64,000 bases of DNA from Conexibacter arvalis. Lineage in GTDB: Bacteria > Actinomycetota > Thermoleophilia > Solirubrobacterales > Solirubrobacteraceae. The translations under genes and the position numbers were made by a program. This document shows positions 1 through 8,245 of this stretch, in pieces. The number at the start of each line of letters is the position of its first letter. The stretch's first letter is position 1. The stretch covers positions 168,147 to 232,146 of the forward strand of contig NZ_JACHNU010000002.1 in NCBI RefSeq assembly GCF_014199525.1, read 5' to 3'. The notes beneath the pieces were generated by a model. The model was not told the origin of the DNA. It searched no databases and was given only the letters and a program-made list of their open reading frames with translations.

Positions 1-345
1 CGCGCGCTGGTCGGCGACGCCCGCGGCGCCTTCAATCTCGCGGCCGACCCGGTGCTCGACCCGCAGGTGCTCGGCGAGACGCTCGGCGCCCGCCCGGTGC
101 CGATGCGCGCCGGCTTGCTGCGCAGCGCCGCCGACCTGTCGTGGCGGATGCGGCTGCAGCCGACGCCGGCCGGCTGGGTCGACCTCGCGCTCGCCGTCCC
201 GCTGCTCGACGCGAGCCGCGCCCGCAGCGAGCTCGGCTGGACCCCGCGCTTCTCCTCGACCGAGGCCCTGACCGAGCTGCTCGACGGCATCCGCGAACGG
301 GCCGACCTGCCGACCCCGCCGCTGCACGACGGCCCGATCGGCTGA
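1..345 (+). CDS. NAD-dependent epimerase/dehydratase family protein, 3' part only
   Basis: This is the last 114 codons of a gene that begins before the window. The open frame runs from base 1 to a TGA. The text contains an NLAADPVLD segment and a late SRARSELGWTPR segment, both typical of the C-terminal substrate-binding half of extended short-chain dehydrogenases acting on nucleotide sugars. The Rossmann half with the cofactor motif and the catalytic Tyr-Lys lies outside the window, so the substrate cannot be judged. A 49-nt palindrome starts 8 bases after the stop and could end transcription. Confidence 0.75.
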   Translation, partial: RALVGDARGAFNLAADPVLDPQVLGETLGARPVPMRAGLLRSAADLSWRMRLQPTPAGWVDLALAVPLLDASRARSELGWTPRFSSTEALTELLDGIRERADLPTPPLHDGPIG

Positions 346-353
346 CCGAAGCC

Positions 354-402
354 GATCAACGCTGGTCTGGGCACGCATACCGTGCCCAGATCAACAGCGA
401 TC
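354..402. repeat. 49-nt imperfect palindrome (copy 1)
   Basis: The arms start GATCAACGCTGG and end CAACAGCGATC around a near-perfect inner stem TCTGGGCACG/CGTGCCCAGA. It lies just after the stop of the epimerase-like gene. It has the same 24-1-24 layout and GA...TC ends as eight other elements in the window, although the arm sequence differs. It may act as a terminator without a U-tract or be a mobile palindrome. Confidence 0.7.
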
Positions 403-456
403 CGCTGGTGACGAGGGGCGCCGGGCGGCGCGGCTGATCGGGCGCGGGCGGCCCGT

Positions 457-462
457 TATCGT
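457..462 (+). promoter_or_regulatory. -10 element TATCGT of a leaderless start
   Basis: TATCGT fits TANNNT and ends 8 nt before the GTG of the LacI-type gene, so transcription would start at about the start codon. No Shine-Dalgarno sequence is present. Confidence 0.5.
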
Positions 463-470
463 CCGCGCCC

Positions 471-1481
471 GTGCCCAGAGCGAGACCGGTCACCCTGCTC
501 GACGTCGCCCGCGCCGCCGGCGTCTCGCGCACGACCGCGTCGGCGGCGCTCGGCGGCAGCGGGCGGCTGTCGGAGGAGACGCGCGCGCATGTCGCGGCGG
601 TCGCGGCGCGGCTCGGCTACCGCGCCAACCCGGTCGCGCGCCACCTGCGCCGGGGCCGGATCGGCGCGATCGGCCTCCATCTGCCGTCGCACGCGACCGG
701 CCTCGCGTACTACATGGAGTTCGCGTTCGGCGTCGTCGAGCGCGCGCAGCGGGAGGGGCTGTCGGTGACGCTGCTGGCGCCCAAGGCGACCGCCCCGGCC
801 CAGGTCGACGGCTTCGTCGTCGTCGACCCGCTGCGCGGCGACCCGCTCGTCGGCGCGCTGCTCGGCTCCGGCCTGCCGGTCGTCAGCGGCGAGCAGGTGG
901 CGCCCGGCGAGCCGGCGCCGGCCGCGGTCGTCCAGGCCGACCACGAACGCGGCCTGCGGGCGCTGCTCGACCACCTCGCCGCGCGCGGCGCGCGACGACC
1001 GGCGCTGCTCGCGCCCGACGAGAGGTCGGCGTGGGCGCTGGCACTGCGCAGCGCCTACGACGCGTGGTGCCATGAGCGCTGCGTCCCCCCGCGCGTCCGC
1101 GACGTCCCCTTCAGCGCCACCGCCGATGAGGTCCGCGCCGTGTCGGCGGAGCTGCTGGGCGCCCGCGGCGGCGCGGCCGGCAGCCCCGATCTCCCCGACG
1201 CGATCGTCTGCGCGCCCGACGGCTCGGCGCTCGGCGCGATCGCGGCCGCCGCGGACGCGGGGCTGACGGTCGGCGACGACCTGCTCGTCGCCGCGTGCGT
1301 CGACAGCGCCGCGATGGCGCTCGCCGGACCGCCGGTCACGGCGCTCGACCTCCGCCCGCGCGAGTTCGGCGCCCGCTGCGCGACGTCGCTGCTCGCCATC
1401 CTCGCCGGCGAGCGACCGGCCGCCGCGACGCTGCGCCAGCCGGTCGACCTCGTCGTCCGCGCCTCGACCGGGACCCGCTGA
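471..1481 (+). CDS. LacI/GalR-family transcriptional regulator
   Basis: The 336-aa product has the usual length of the family. An N-terminal helix-turn-helix at residues 8-28 (VTLLDVARAAGVSRTTASAA) is followed by a periplasmic-binding-protein-like effector domain to the C-terminus. It probably represses sugar or nucleoside catabolic genes, but the effector is unknown. The GTG start is supported by the -10-like TATCGT 8 nt upstream (leaderless). 49-nt palindromes lie on both sides of the gene (354-402 and 1532-1580). No obvious sugar operon is adjacent; the next gene is a nitrilase-family amidase. Confidence 0.88.
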   Translation: MPRARPVTLLDVARAAGVSRTTASAALGGSGRLSEETRAHVAAVAARLGYRANPVARHLRRGRIGAIGLHLPSHATGLAYYMEFAFGVVERAQREGLSVTLLAPKATAPAQVDGFVVVDPLRGDPLVGALLGSGLPVVSGEQVAPGEPAPAAVVQADHERGLRALLDHLAARGARRPALLAPDERSAWALALRSAYDAWCHERCVPPRVRDVPFSATADEVRAVSAELLGARGGAAGSPDLPDAIVCAPDGSALGAIAAAADAGLTVGDDLLVAACVDSAAMALAGPPVTALDLRPREFGARCATSLLAILAGERPAAATLRQPVDLVVRASTGTR

Positions 1482-1531
1482 CCGGCGCCGCGCCCGCTCA
1501 GCGCCCGCGAACAACCGAGCCCCGCCGCCGC

Positions 1532-1580
1532 GAGCATTGGCTGTTTGCAATCGCTCAGCACCAGCAAAGAGCCAATGCTC
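1532..1580. repeat. 49-nt imperfect palindrome (copy 2, GAGCATTGGCT type)
   Basis: The outer arms GAGCATTGGCT and AGCCAATGCTC are perfect inverted repeats, with inner TTTGC/GCAAA. The same outer arms recur at 17086-17134 and, shortened, at 36367-36415. It sits 50 nt after the LacI gene and just before the promoter of the next gene. Confidence 0.8.
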
Positions 1581-1602
1581 CGCCCAGACTCGACCAACAC
1601 AC

Positions 1603-1631
1603 TTGCGGGATCGATTCCGCAGCGGTACGCT
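1603..1631 (+). promoter_or_regulatory. Promoter TTGCGG-N17-TACGCT
   Basis: A -35-like TTGCGG (1603-1608) and a -10 TACGCT (1626-1631) are 17 bp apart. The -10 ends 6 nt before the ATG at 1638, so the mRNA should be leaderless. Confidence 0.6.
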
Positions 1632-1637
1632 CAGGCC

Positions 1638-2588
1638 ATGAAGCTGCTCACCGCCTACGCTCCGCCCACGTCGCTCGCCCGCGTCGAGCAGCCCGCGCGC
1701 AGACCGCTGCGGGTCGGCGCCGTCCAGCAGCGCTGGCACGAGGACCCGGCCGAGCACCGCGCCGCGCTCGCCGAGGGGATCCGGATCGCCGCCGCCGAGG
1801 GCGCGCGGCTGGTCTGCCTCCAGGAGCTGACGCTCTCCCCCTACTTCGCCTTCGTCCCCGACGGCCCCGCGAAGCTCGGGGTCGAGCCGGAGGAGCTGGC
1901 CGGCGGCCCGACGCATGCCTTCGCCGCCGAGCTGGCGGCGGAGACCGGCGCCCACGTCCACGCCTCGCTGTTCGAGCGCGCCGACAGCCCCGACGGACCC
2001 GACGGCCTCGGCTACAACACCGCGATCGTCGTCGCGCCCGACGGCGAGCTCGTCAGCCGCACGCGCAAGCTCCACATCCCCGTCACGGCCGGCTACTACG
2101 AGGACAGATACTTCCGGCCCGGCCCGGCCGGCGGCGCCGACGGCAAGGGCCCGTTCCCCGTGCTCGGCATCGGCGAGGGCCGCTTCGGCTTCCCGACCTG
2201 CTGGGACCAGTGGTTCCCGGAGCTGGCGCGCGCCTACGCGCTGGAGGGCGCCGACGCGATCGTCTACCCGACCGCGATCGGCTCCGAGCCCGACCACCCC
2301 GACTTCGACACCCAGCCGCTGTGGCAGCAGGTGATGGTCGGCAACGGGATCGCCAACGGCACCTTCATGATCGCCGTCAACCGCTTCGGCGCGGAGGGCC
2401 CGCTGACCTTCTACGGCAGCTCGTTCGTCTCCGACCCGTACGGGCGGATCCTCGTGCAGGCGCCGCGCGACGAGGCGGCGGTGCTCGTCGCCGACCTCGA
2501 CCTCGACCAGCGCCGCGACTGGCTCGACCTCTTCCCCTTCCTCAGAACCCGCCGGCCGGACGCCTACGCCAGCCTCGCCGACGAGTAG
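1638..2588 (+). CDS. Carbon-nitrogen hydrolase (N-carbamoylputrescine amidase/beta-ureidopropionase-like)
   Basis: This 316-aa nitrilase-superfamily enzyme should hydrolyse an amide or N-carbamoyl bond in the cytoplasm. The catalytic triad is visible: Glu63 in CLQELTLSP, Lys144 in RTRKLHIP and Cys188 in FPTCWDQWFPE. The TCWDQWFPE text resembles N-carbamoylputrescine amidases, suggesting a role in polyamine or pyrimidine breakdown. An upstream in-frame ATG would add 31 residues, but those codons overlap a good promoter, so the ATG right after TACGCT is preferred. Two F420-type oxidoreductases follow and may serve the same pathway. Confidence 0.87.
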   Translation: MKLLTAYAPPTSLARVEQPARRPLRVGAVQQRWHEDPAEHRAALAEGIRIAAAEGARLVCLQELTLSPYFAFVPDGPAKLGVEPEELAGGPTHAFAAELAAETGAHVHASLFERADSPDGPDGLGYNTAIVVAPDGELVSRTRKLHIPVTAGYYEDRYFRPGPAGGADGKGPFPVLGIGEGRFGFPTCWDQWFPELARAYALEGADAIVYPTAIGSEPDHPDFDTQPLWQQVMVGNGIANGTFMIAVNRFGAEGPLTFYGSSFVSDPYGRILVQAPRDEAAVLVADLDLDQRRDWLDLFPFLRTRRPDAYASLADE

Positions 2589-2617
2589 GAGCCCATCGCC
2601 CGGGTAGGTGCCGGGCC

Positions 2618-3583
2618 ATGACGAGATTCGGCTACACGATGATGTGCGAGCAGGCGCCGCCCGACCAGCTGGTGCGCGACGTCGTGCTCGCCGAACGGGC
2701 GGGCTTCGACTTCTCGGTCATCAGCGACCACTGGGCGCCGTGGCTGGACGAGCAGGGCCACGCCGGCTACGCGTGGTCGATCCTCGGCGCCGCGGCGCAG
2801 GCGACCGAGCGGATCCCGCTGATGACCTACGTCACCTGCCCGACGCTGCGCTACCACCCGGCGATCGTCGCGCAGAAGGCGGCGACGGTGCAGATCCTCT
2901 CCGGCGGCCGCTTCCGGCTCGGCCTCGGCGCCGGCGAGAACCTCAACGAGCACGTCGTCGGCAGGCGCTGGCCGGCGGTCGGCGTGCGCCACGAGCTGCT
3001 CGCCGAGGCGGTCGCGATCATCGGCGCGCTGCTCGACGGCGAGACCGTCAACCACCGCGGCCGCCACTACGACGTCGAGCAGGCCGTCCTCCACGACCGC
3101 CACGACGTCCGGCCGCCGATCGGCATCGCCGTCTCGGGCCCCGAGTCGTGCCGGCTGGCCGGCAGGCACGCCGACCTGATGATCGCGACCGAGCCGAAGC
3201 CGGAGCTGGGCGAGCGATTCGACGCCGCCGGCGGCGAGGGCAAGCCGCGCGTCGGCCAGGTGGCGGTCTGCTGGGACGCCGATCGCGACGCCGCGGTCAG
3301 ACGGGCCCACGAGCAGTTCCGCTGGTTCGGGCTCGGCTGGCTGGTCAACGCCGACCTGCCGACCCCGGCCGCCTTCGACGCGGCGACGAGATTCGTGACC
3401 CCGGACGACGTCGCCGAGCAGATCGCCTGCGGCCCCGACGTCGAGGCCCATGTCGAGGCCGTCAAGCCCTACCTCGACGCCGGCTTCGACGAGATCGCCT
3501 TCGTGCAGATCGGCGGCGACCAGCAGGAGCGCTTCGTCGCCTGGGCCGAGCGCGAGCTGCTGCCGGCGCTGCGCGAGCTCTGA
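2618..3583 (+). CDS. LLM-class F420-dependent oxidoreductase (first copy)
   Basis: The 321-aa protein is a luciferase-like TIM barrel, probably a coenzyme F420-dependent dehydrogenase or reductase of the cytoplasm. The segments GFDFSVISDHWAPW, TCPTLRYHP and FRLGLGAGENLNEHV match the G6PD/LLM subgroup. It is paralogous to the next gene, with the same order of motifs (ISDHY/W, NEHVxGxRWP, HHRGRHY-like, CGPDVExHVE), so the pair arose by duplication. A GGGTAG element lies 10 nt before the ATG, but its -35 match is weak. The substrate is unknown. Confidence 0.88.
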   Translation: MTRFGYTMMCEQAPPDQLVRDVVLAERAGFDFSVISDHWAPWLDEQGHAGYAWSILGAAAQATERIPLMTYVTCPTLRYHPAIVAQKAATVQILSGGRFRLGLGAGENLNEHVVGRRWPAVGVRHELLAEAVAIIGALLDGETVNHRGRHYDVEQAVLHDRHDVRPPIGIAVSGPESCRLAGRHADLMIATEPKPELGERFDAAGGEGKPRVGQVAVCWDADRDAAVRRAHEQFRWFGLGWLVNADLPTPAAFDAATRFVTPDDVAEQIACGPDVEAHVEAVKPYLDAGFDEIAFVQIGGDQQERFVAWAERELLPALREL

Positions 3584-3603
3584 GGCGGCTCTGGCGCCAG
3601 GCC

Positions 3604-3628
3604 GTTTTCGCGGCCCCATCTGGGGTAC
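3604..3628 (+). promoter_or_regulatory. SigB/SigF-type promoter GTTT-N15-GGGTAC
   Basis: GTTT (3604-3607) and GGGTAC (3623-3628) are 15 bp apart, which matches the alternative stress sigma factor consensus GTTT-N14-17-GGGTAT. The -10 ends 10 nt before the ATG at 3639. Confidence 0.6.
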
Positions 3629-3638
3629 GGGGGCGTCC

Positions 3639-4604
3639 ATGAGAATCGGCTGCTTCCTCTCCAGCGAGGAGCACGGCCCGAAGGAGCTCGTCGCGCAGGC
3701 CGTCCGCGCCGAGCAGGCCGGCTTCTCGGCGCTGTGGATCTCCGACCACTACCACCCGTGGACCGACGAGCAGGGCCACAGCCCGTTCGTCTGGAGCGCG
3801 ATCGGGGCGATCGCGCAGGCGACCGACCTGCCGCTCGGCACCGGCGTCACCTGCCCGACGATGCGGATCCACCCGGCGGTCGTCGCGCAGGCGGCGGCGA
3901 CCAGCGCGATCCTGCTCGACGGCCGCTTCAGCTTCGGCGTCGGCTCCGGCGAGGCGCTCAACGAGCACGTCCTCGGCGACCGCTGGCCGGGCGCCGACGA
4001 GCGGATCGAGATGCTCGAGGAGGCGATCGAGGTGATGCGCGCGCTCTGGTCGGGCGAGGTCGTCCACCACCGCGGCCGCCACTACACCGTCGAGCACGCC
4101 CGCATCTACGACCTCCCCGACGCGCCGCCGCCGGTGCTCGTCTCGGCCTTCGGGCCCAAGGCGGCGAGCATGGCGGCGCGGGTCGCCGACGGCTTCGTCA
4201 CGACGACCCCCGACAGAGAGCTGATCGAGCAGTACCGGGCCGAGGGCGGCAGAGGCGTCGTGCAGGCCGGCGCGAAGGTCTGCTTCGGCCCCGACGAGGC
4301 CGAGGCGGTCGAGACCGTCCACCGCCTCTGGCCGACCGAGCAGCTGCCCGGCGAGCTGTCGCAGGTCCTCCCCACGCCCCAGCACTTCATGCAGGCCGCC
4401 GAGCTCGTGACCAAGGAGCAGATCGCCGCCTCGCCGGTCCCCTGCGGCCCCGACGTCGAGCGCCACGTCGAGGCGCTGCGCAGATACGAGCAGGCCGGCG
4501 TCGACGAGCTGTACGTCTCGCAGATCGGCCCCCGCACCGACGAGTTCTTCGAGACCTGGGCGCGCAAGGTGCTGCCCCGCTTCGCGGAGGAGCGGGTCGG
4601 ATGA
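3639..4604 (+). CDS. LLM-class F420-dependent oxidoreductase (second copy)
   Basis: This 321-aa luciferase-like TIM-barrel protein is a paralogue of the preceding gene. Conserved text includes ALWISDHYHPW, TCPTMRIHPAVVAQ, FSFGVGSGEALNEHVLG and CGPDVERHVEALRRY. It probably uses reduced F420; the substrate is not evident. It has its own SigF-type promoter, so it may be stress-induced independently of the first copy. Its TGA overlaps the ATG of a broken flavodoxin-like frame (ATGA), which suggests that a coupled reductase gene once followed. Confidence 0.88.
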   Translation: MRIGCFLSSEEHGPKELVAQAVRAEQAGFSALWISDHYHPWTDEQGHSPFVWSAIGAIAQATDLPLGTGVTCPTMRIHPAVVAQAAATSAILLDGRFSFGVGSGEALNEHVLGDRWPGADERIEMLEEAIEVMRALWSGEVVHHRGRHYTVEHARIYDLPDAPPPVLVSAFGPKAASMAARVADGFVTTTPDRELIEQYRAEGGRGVVQAGAKVCFGPDEAEAVETVHRLWPTEQLPGELSQVLPTPQHFMQAAELVTKEQIAASPVPCGPDVERHVEALRRYEQAGVDELYVSQIGPRTDEFFETWARKVLPRFAEERVG

Positions 4605-4708
4605 GCGCCGGCGACGGGCCGCTGCGGGCGACGCTGCTGAACTGCACGCTGAAGCGCTCGCCGAACGAAGCGCGGCGCGCGCCCCTCACGGCTTCAGCAC
4701 GACCTTGA
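4601..4708 (+). pseudogene. Truncated start of a flavodoxin/NADPH-dependent FMN reductase-like gene
   Basis: An ATG overlapping the stop of the upstream oxidoreductase opens a 35-codon frame whose beginning, LRATLLNCTLKRSPN, looks like the first beta strand and phosphate loop of flavodoxin-like FMN reductases. Similarity then fades, and the frame stops inside the 3' end of the convergent alcohol dehydrogenase gene. I infer a deletion that removed the rest of a translationally coupled reductase. The short length makes the family call tentative. Confidence 0.45.
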
Positions 4709-5873
4709 AGCAGCCCTCCTGCTTCTTCTGGAAGATCTCGTAGGCGCGCGGGGCGTCGTCGAGCGGGAGGCGGTGGGTCGCGTACTCCTCGACGCCGAGC
4801 GGGTCGCCGTCGCCGGAGACGAGCGGCAGCAGGTCGTCGATCCAGCGGCGCACGTTCGCCTGGCCCTGTCGGACGGTGATCTGCTTGTCGAACAGCTGCA
4901 GCAGCGGCATCGGGCTGGCGGCTCCGCCGTAGACGCCCGAGAGCGAGATCGTGCCGCCGCGGCGGACCAGCTCGATCGCGCTGTGGAGCGCGCTGAGGCG
5001 GTCGATGCCGGCGGTCGTCATCAGCTTCTGCGCGGCGACGTCGGGCAGCATCGCGGTCAGCCGCTGGGCGATCTTGCCGATCGGGGCGCCGTGGGCCTCC
5101 AGCCCGACCGCGTCGATCACCGCGTCGGGGCCGCGCCCGCCGGTCAGGTCGCGCACGTGGCCGGCGAGGTCTCTCCCCTCGTCGTTCAGGTCGAGCGCGA
5201 CGACGCCGTGATCGCGCGCCCGCTGCAGCCGCTCGGGCACGAGGTCGACGGCGAGGACGGTCTCGGCGCCCTGGTGCTGGGCGATCCGCGTGCACATCTC
5301 GCCGATCGGGCCGAGGCCGAGCACGAGCACGCTGCCGCCGCTGGGCACGTCGGCGTAGGCGACCGCCTGCCATGCCGTCGGCAGCACGTCGGAGAGGTAG
5401 AGGAAGCGGTCGTCGGGCGGCCCATCGGGGACCTTGATCGGCCCGTAGTGGGCCTGCGGCACGCGCAGCAGCTCGGCCTGCCCGCCGGGGATCTGGCCGT
5501 AGAGCTTCGTGTAGCCGAGCAGCGAGGCGCCGGTGCCGTACTCGCGCACCTGCGTCGTCTCGCACTGCGACTGCAGGCCGTTGTCGCACATCCAGCAATG
5601 GCCGCAGGAGACGTTGAACGGGATCACGACGCGGTCGCCCGGTCTGATCTGCGTCACCTCGCTGCCGACCGCCTCGACAACCCCCATCGGCTCGTGGCCG
5701 AGCACGTCGCCTTCGTCGATGAAGGCGCCGAGCACCTCGTAGAGGTGGAGGTCCGAGCCGCAGATCGCGGTCGAGGTGATCCGCACGATCGCGTCGGTCG
5801 GCTGCTCGATCGTCGGGTCGGGGACCGTGTCGACGCGCACGTCGCGCGTGCCGTGCCAGGCGACCGCTCTCAT
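4686..5873 (-). CDS. Zinc-dependent alcohol dehydrogenase family protein
   Basis: The 395-aa medium-chain dehydrogenase/reductase has the full zinc set: catalytic Cys38 (ICGSD) and His60-Glu61 (LGHEP), and the structural-zinc cysteines 90, 93, 96 and 104 (CGHCWMCDNGLQSQC). A Rossmann GLGPIG motif binds NAD(P). It resembles the glutathione-independent formaldehyde dehydrogenase-like group, which is longer than simple ADHs. The start at 5873 gives the classic MRAVAWHG opening; the longer frame upstream runs into the isochorismatase-like gene. It is followed convergently by the broken flavodoxin-like frame. Confidence 0.9.
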   Translation of the reverse strand: MRAVAWHGTRDVRVDTVPDPTIEQPTDAIVRITSTAICGSDLHLYEVLGAFIDEGDVLGHEPMGVVEAVGSEVTQIRPGDRVVIPFNVSCGHCWMCDNGLQSQCETTQVREYGTGASLLGYTKLYGQIPGGQAELLRVPQAHYGPIKVPDGPPDDRFLYLSDVLPTAWQAVAYADVPSGGSVLVLGLGPIGEMCTRIAQHQGAETVLAVDLVPERLQRARDHGVVALDLNDEGRDLAGHVRDLTGGRGPDAVIDAVGLEAHGAPIGKIAQRLTAMLPDVAAQKLMTTAGIDRLSALHSAIELVRRGGTISLSGVYGGAASPMPLLQLFDKQITVRQGQANVRRWIDDLLPLVSGDGDPLGVEEYATHRLPLDDAPRAYEIFQKKQEGCFKVVLKP

Positions 5874-5935
5874 CGTCAGCTCGCTTTCGTCGGGGAACTC
5901 GTCGTGGCTCGCACCCCTACCCGTTCGCCTGGCGC

Positions 5936-6493
5936 TCAAGCGCCCGAGCGCGCGCCGAGGCAGTCGGCCGCCGCGACGATCTCCGCGCGCATGTTGCGCT
6001 CCATCATCCGCAGCGCCGCGTCGCTGAGCGAGCGGTCGATGTGGGCGACCGCGTCGCGCACGACGCGGATCTCGAAGTGGCGGACGTAGGCGTCGAGCGC
6101 GGTGTAGAGCACGCACTGCTCGGTCACCTGGCCGGTGAGGATCACGCGCCGCGCCTCGCGCGTGCGCAGCAGCTCGTCGAGCGCGGTGCCGTAGAAGGCG
6201 CTGTGGCGGACCTTGACGAGGAACTCGTGGTCGGGCGCCGGCACGAGCGGCTCGATCAGGTCGGGCCGCCGGCCGGCGAGCGCCCGCTCGACGAGCTGCT
6301 CGCGCTGGGCGGCGTAGTCGCCGTGGTTGTCGTTGACCCAGACGACGTCGACGCCGTCGGCGTCGCGGCTCCGCTCGATCAGGTCGCGCAGCGGCTCGAC
6401 GACCGCCTCGGCGCTCGCCGCGAGCGCGTCGGCGTCGTCGTGGTCGTAGGGGTTGAGCATGTCGCAGACGATCAGGACGCTGGAGGCTGTCAT
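5936..6493 (-). CDS. Isochorismatase-family cysteine hydrolase
   Basis: The 185-aa protein carries the triad of the isochorismatase-like fold: Asp11 (VCDMLNPY), Lys94 (FLVKVRHSAF) and Cys127 (VTEQCV). Members hydrolyse nicotinamide, isochorismate, ureidomalonate or related amides; which of these applies here is not visible. The ATG at 6493 is chosen because GGAGG sits 4 nt ahead of it; a GTG three codons upstream is less likely. It is in the same direction as, and 62 nt upstream of, the alcohol dehydrogenase, so the two may be co-transcribed. Confidence 0.88.
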   Translation of the reverse strand: MTASSVLIVCDMLNPYDHDDADALAASAEAVVEPLRDLIERSRDADGVDVVWVNDNHGDYAAQREQLVERALAGRRPDLIEPLVPAPDHEFLVKVRHSAFYGTALDELLRTREARRVILTGQVTEQCVLYTALDAYVRHFEIRVVRDAVAHIDRSLSDAALRMMERNMRAEIVAAADCLGARSGA

Positions 6494-6562
6494 CGCCTCC
6501 ACCCTGCCCGCGGCGGTCGCGCGCGATGCGCGCCGGGCGCCCGCTCAGCCGGGCGACCGTCC

Positions 6563-6790
6563 TCAGCCGGGCGGCCGCTCGCCGTCGTCGTCGCTCTCGG
6601 CGTCGGCGTACGGGTCGGAGTCGGAGGTCGGGTCGACCTCGTCGGCCTGGTGGCTGAAGCGGTGCTTGGGATCCTCGCCCTCCTCCGGCGCGCGCGGGTC
6701 GACCAGCGGCGTTCTCGACGCCTCGGCCGGGTCGGGCGGCCGCTCGTGGACGCGGGACGGCTCGTTGCGGGTGCCTGGACGCGGTGCCAT
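6563..6790 (-). CDS. Small acidic hypothetical protein
   Basis: The 75-aa product is polar and acidic toward the C-terminus (DPTSDSDPYADAESDDDGE) and probably disordered. I do not recognise a family. Reality as a gene is supported by GGAGG 8 nt before the ATG and by a SigF-like promoter that overlaps the end of the sigma factor gene just upstream. It therefore may belong to the regulon of that sigma factor. Confidence 0.6.
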   Translation of the reverse strand: MAPRPGTRNEPSRVHERPPDPAEASRTPLVDPRAPEEGEDPKHRFSHQADEVDPTSDSDPYADAESDDDGERPPG

Positions 6791-6827
6791 GTGGAGCGCC
6801 TCCGTCGGTGGTGGGTCTGACCGCCAG

Positions 6828-6853
6828 CTACCTGGCGGCGGAGCGCTTCAAAC
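6828..6853 (-). promoter_or_regulatory. SigB/SigF-like promoter GTTT-N16-AGGTAG
   Basis: Read on the minus strand, GTTT (6853-6850) is 16 bp from AGGTAG (6833-6828). The element overlaps the last codons and TAG stop of the sigma factor gene and points at the 75-aa gene. Confidence 0.4.
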
Positions 6854-7658
6854 GCTCCCGTCTGCCGCTCTCGCCCGGGAGCGGCTGCGGCTCGTAGCTG
6901 ACCTGCGAGAGCCGTGCGATCGCGCGCCGCAGCAGGCGCGAGACCTGCATCTGCGAGCAGCCGACCTGCTCGGCGATCTCGGTCTGCGTCAGGTCGCGGG
7001 CGAAGCGCAGGAACAGCACGCGCCGCTCGCGCTCCGGCAGCGCGTCGACCAGCGGCGCGACCGTCGCGAGGTGGTCGATCAGGTCGAAGCGGCCGTCGTT
7101 CTCGCCGACCGTCTCGGCGACCGTGCGCTCGCCGCCGTCGTCGGCGCCGCACGGCTGGTCGAGCGAGGAGACCTCCTGGATCTCGCGGGCGTGGAGCGCC
7201 TCGGTGACCTCCTCGACGTCGAGGCCGGTCTCGTCCGCCAGCTCGCCGATCGTCGGCGCGCGCCCGAGCCGGCCCGACAGCTCGTCGGTCGCGCGGGCGA
7301 CGTCGAGCGCCGCCTCCTGGACGCCGCGCGGGAGGTGCAGCCTCCACGTCGTGTCGCGGAAGTGGCGCCGCAGCTCGCCGCTGATCGTCGGAATCGCGAA
7401 CGAGCTGAAGCGGGCTCCGTAGGAGGGGTCGTAGCGCTCGACCGCCTTCACCAGGCCCAGGTAGGCGACCTGCTCGAGGTCCTCCAGCGGCTCGCGGCCG
7501 CGGTGGAATCTGCGCGCCAGTCTGCGTGCGAGCGGCATGTACTCGACCGCCGCGCGCTCGCGCAGGCGCGGGTCCTTCGTCTCGTGATATCGCCGCAGCA
7601 GGGTCTCGCCGTCGGGCTGACGAGCCGCGGTCCGCGGCGGGAGGGCGCGGACGCTCAT
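6828..7658 (-). CDS. RNA polymerase sigma factor, SigB/SigF/SigG family
   Basis: The 276-aa sigma-70 group 3 factor directs RNA polymerase to stress or development promoters. Region 2 is seen in EPLEDLEQVAYLGLVKAVERYDP and FSSFAIPTISGELRRHFRD, region 3 in APTIGELADETGLDVEEV, and the region 4 helix-turn-helix in LTQTEIAEQVGCSQMQVSRLLRRA. The ATG at 7658 is the best guess; earlier in-frame starts at 7691 and 7757 remain possible. No anti-sigma or anti-anti-sigma gene is adjacent. GTTT-N15-GGGTA promoters near several genes in this window fit its expected target. Confidence 0.9.
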   Translation of the reverse strand: MSVRALPPRTAARQPDGETLLRRYHETKDPRLRERAAVEYMPLARRLARRFHRGREPLEDLEQVAYLGLVKAVERYDPSYGARFSSFAIPTISGELRRHFRDTTWRLHLPRGVQEAALDVARATDELSGRLGRAPTIGELADETGLDVEEVTEALHAREIQEVSSLDQPCGADDGGERTVAETVGENDGRFDLIDHLATVAPLVDALPERERRVLFLRFARDLTQTEIAEQVGCSQMQVSRLLRRAIARLSQVSYEPQPLPGESGRRERLKRSAAR

Positions 7659-7761
7659 ACCTGAGCCGTTCCCGCTCCCCCGACGCTCCATGTCGGGCCG
7701 GGCTGTGCCGGCGCCCAGATGGTCCGGGCGCCGACCATGCCCTGCTCGTGTCCGCACGCGA

Positions 7762-8187
7762 CTATTGCGAGATCGCCTCGACCAGCTCGCCGACCTGGTC
7801 GTCGGAGATGTTGCGCGCCACGTCAGCCTGGGCGACGATGCCGACCAGCCGTCTGCCGTCGATCACGGGCAGCCGCCGGACCTGGTATCTCGCCATCGTG
7901 TGGAGCGCCTCGTCGACCGAGTCGTCGGCGCCGATCGTGATCGTTCTCGCGTCACCCTGCCCCAGCTCTCCGGCACGGGTTCTGGCCGGGTCCTTGCCGG
8001 CCGCCAGCACCTTCACGACGATGTCGCGGTCGGTGACCATCCCCTTCAGCCGGTCGTCCTCGCCGCAGATCGGCATCGCGCCGACGCCCAGCTCCGCCAG
8101 CCGTCTCGCGGCCTCGAGCACGGAGTCGTTCTCGCCGATGCAGGTGCAGTCGTCGGACATGATCTCGCGGGCGGTCTTCGTCGCCAT
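7762..8187 (-). CDS. CBS-domain pair protein
   Basis: The 141-aa protein consists of two CBS repeats (TAREIMSDDC...VTDRDIVVKVLA and ITIGADDSVDEALHTMARYQVRRLPVID), which form one Bateman module that binds adenosyl ligands such as AMP or ATP. Stand-alone CBS proteins often act as stress or energy sensors. AGGAGG lies a good distance before the ATG. It is upstream of, and in line with, the sigma factor gene, and may share its stress role. Confidence 0.85.
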   Translation of the reverse strand: MATKTAREIMSDDCTCIGENDSVLEAARRLAELGVGAMPICGEDDRLKGMVTDRDIVVKVLAAGKDPARTRAGELGQGDARTITIGADDSVDEALHTMARYQVRRLPVIDGRRLVGIVAQADVARNISDDQVGELVEAISQ

Positions 8188-8245
8188 CTGTGCCTCCTGT
8201 GGGTGTATGACGGTCGGGAAGCTGCGGCGTTCGGCGGTCCCGGGC

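Noticed and set aside
3614-3625. CCCCATCTGGGG palindrome resembling part of the gdhA/greA box
   Set aside because: Only the AGATGGGG half is shared; the GAGTGCATGTC part is absent, and it falls in a SigF-type spacer.
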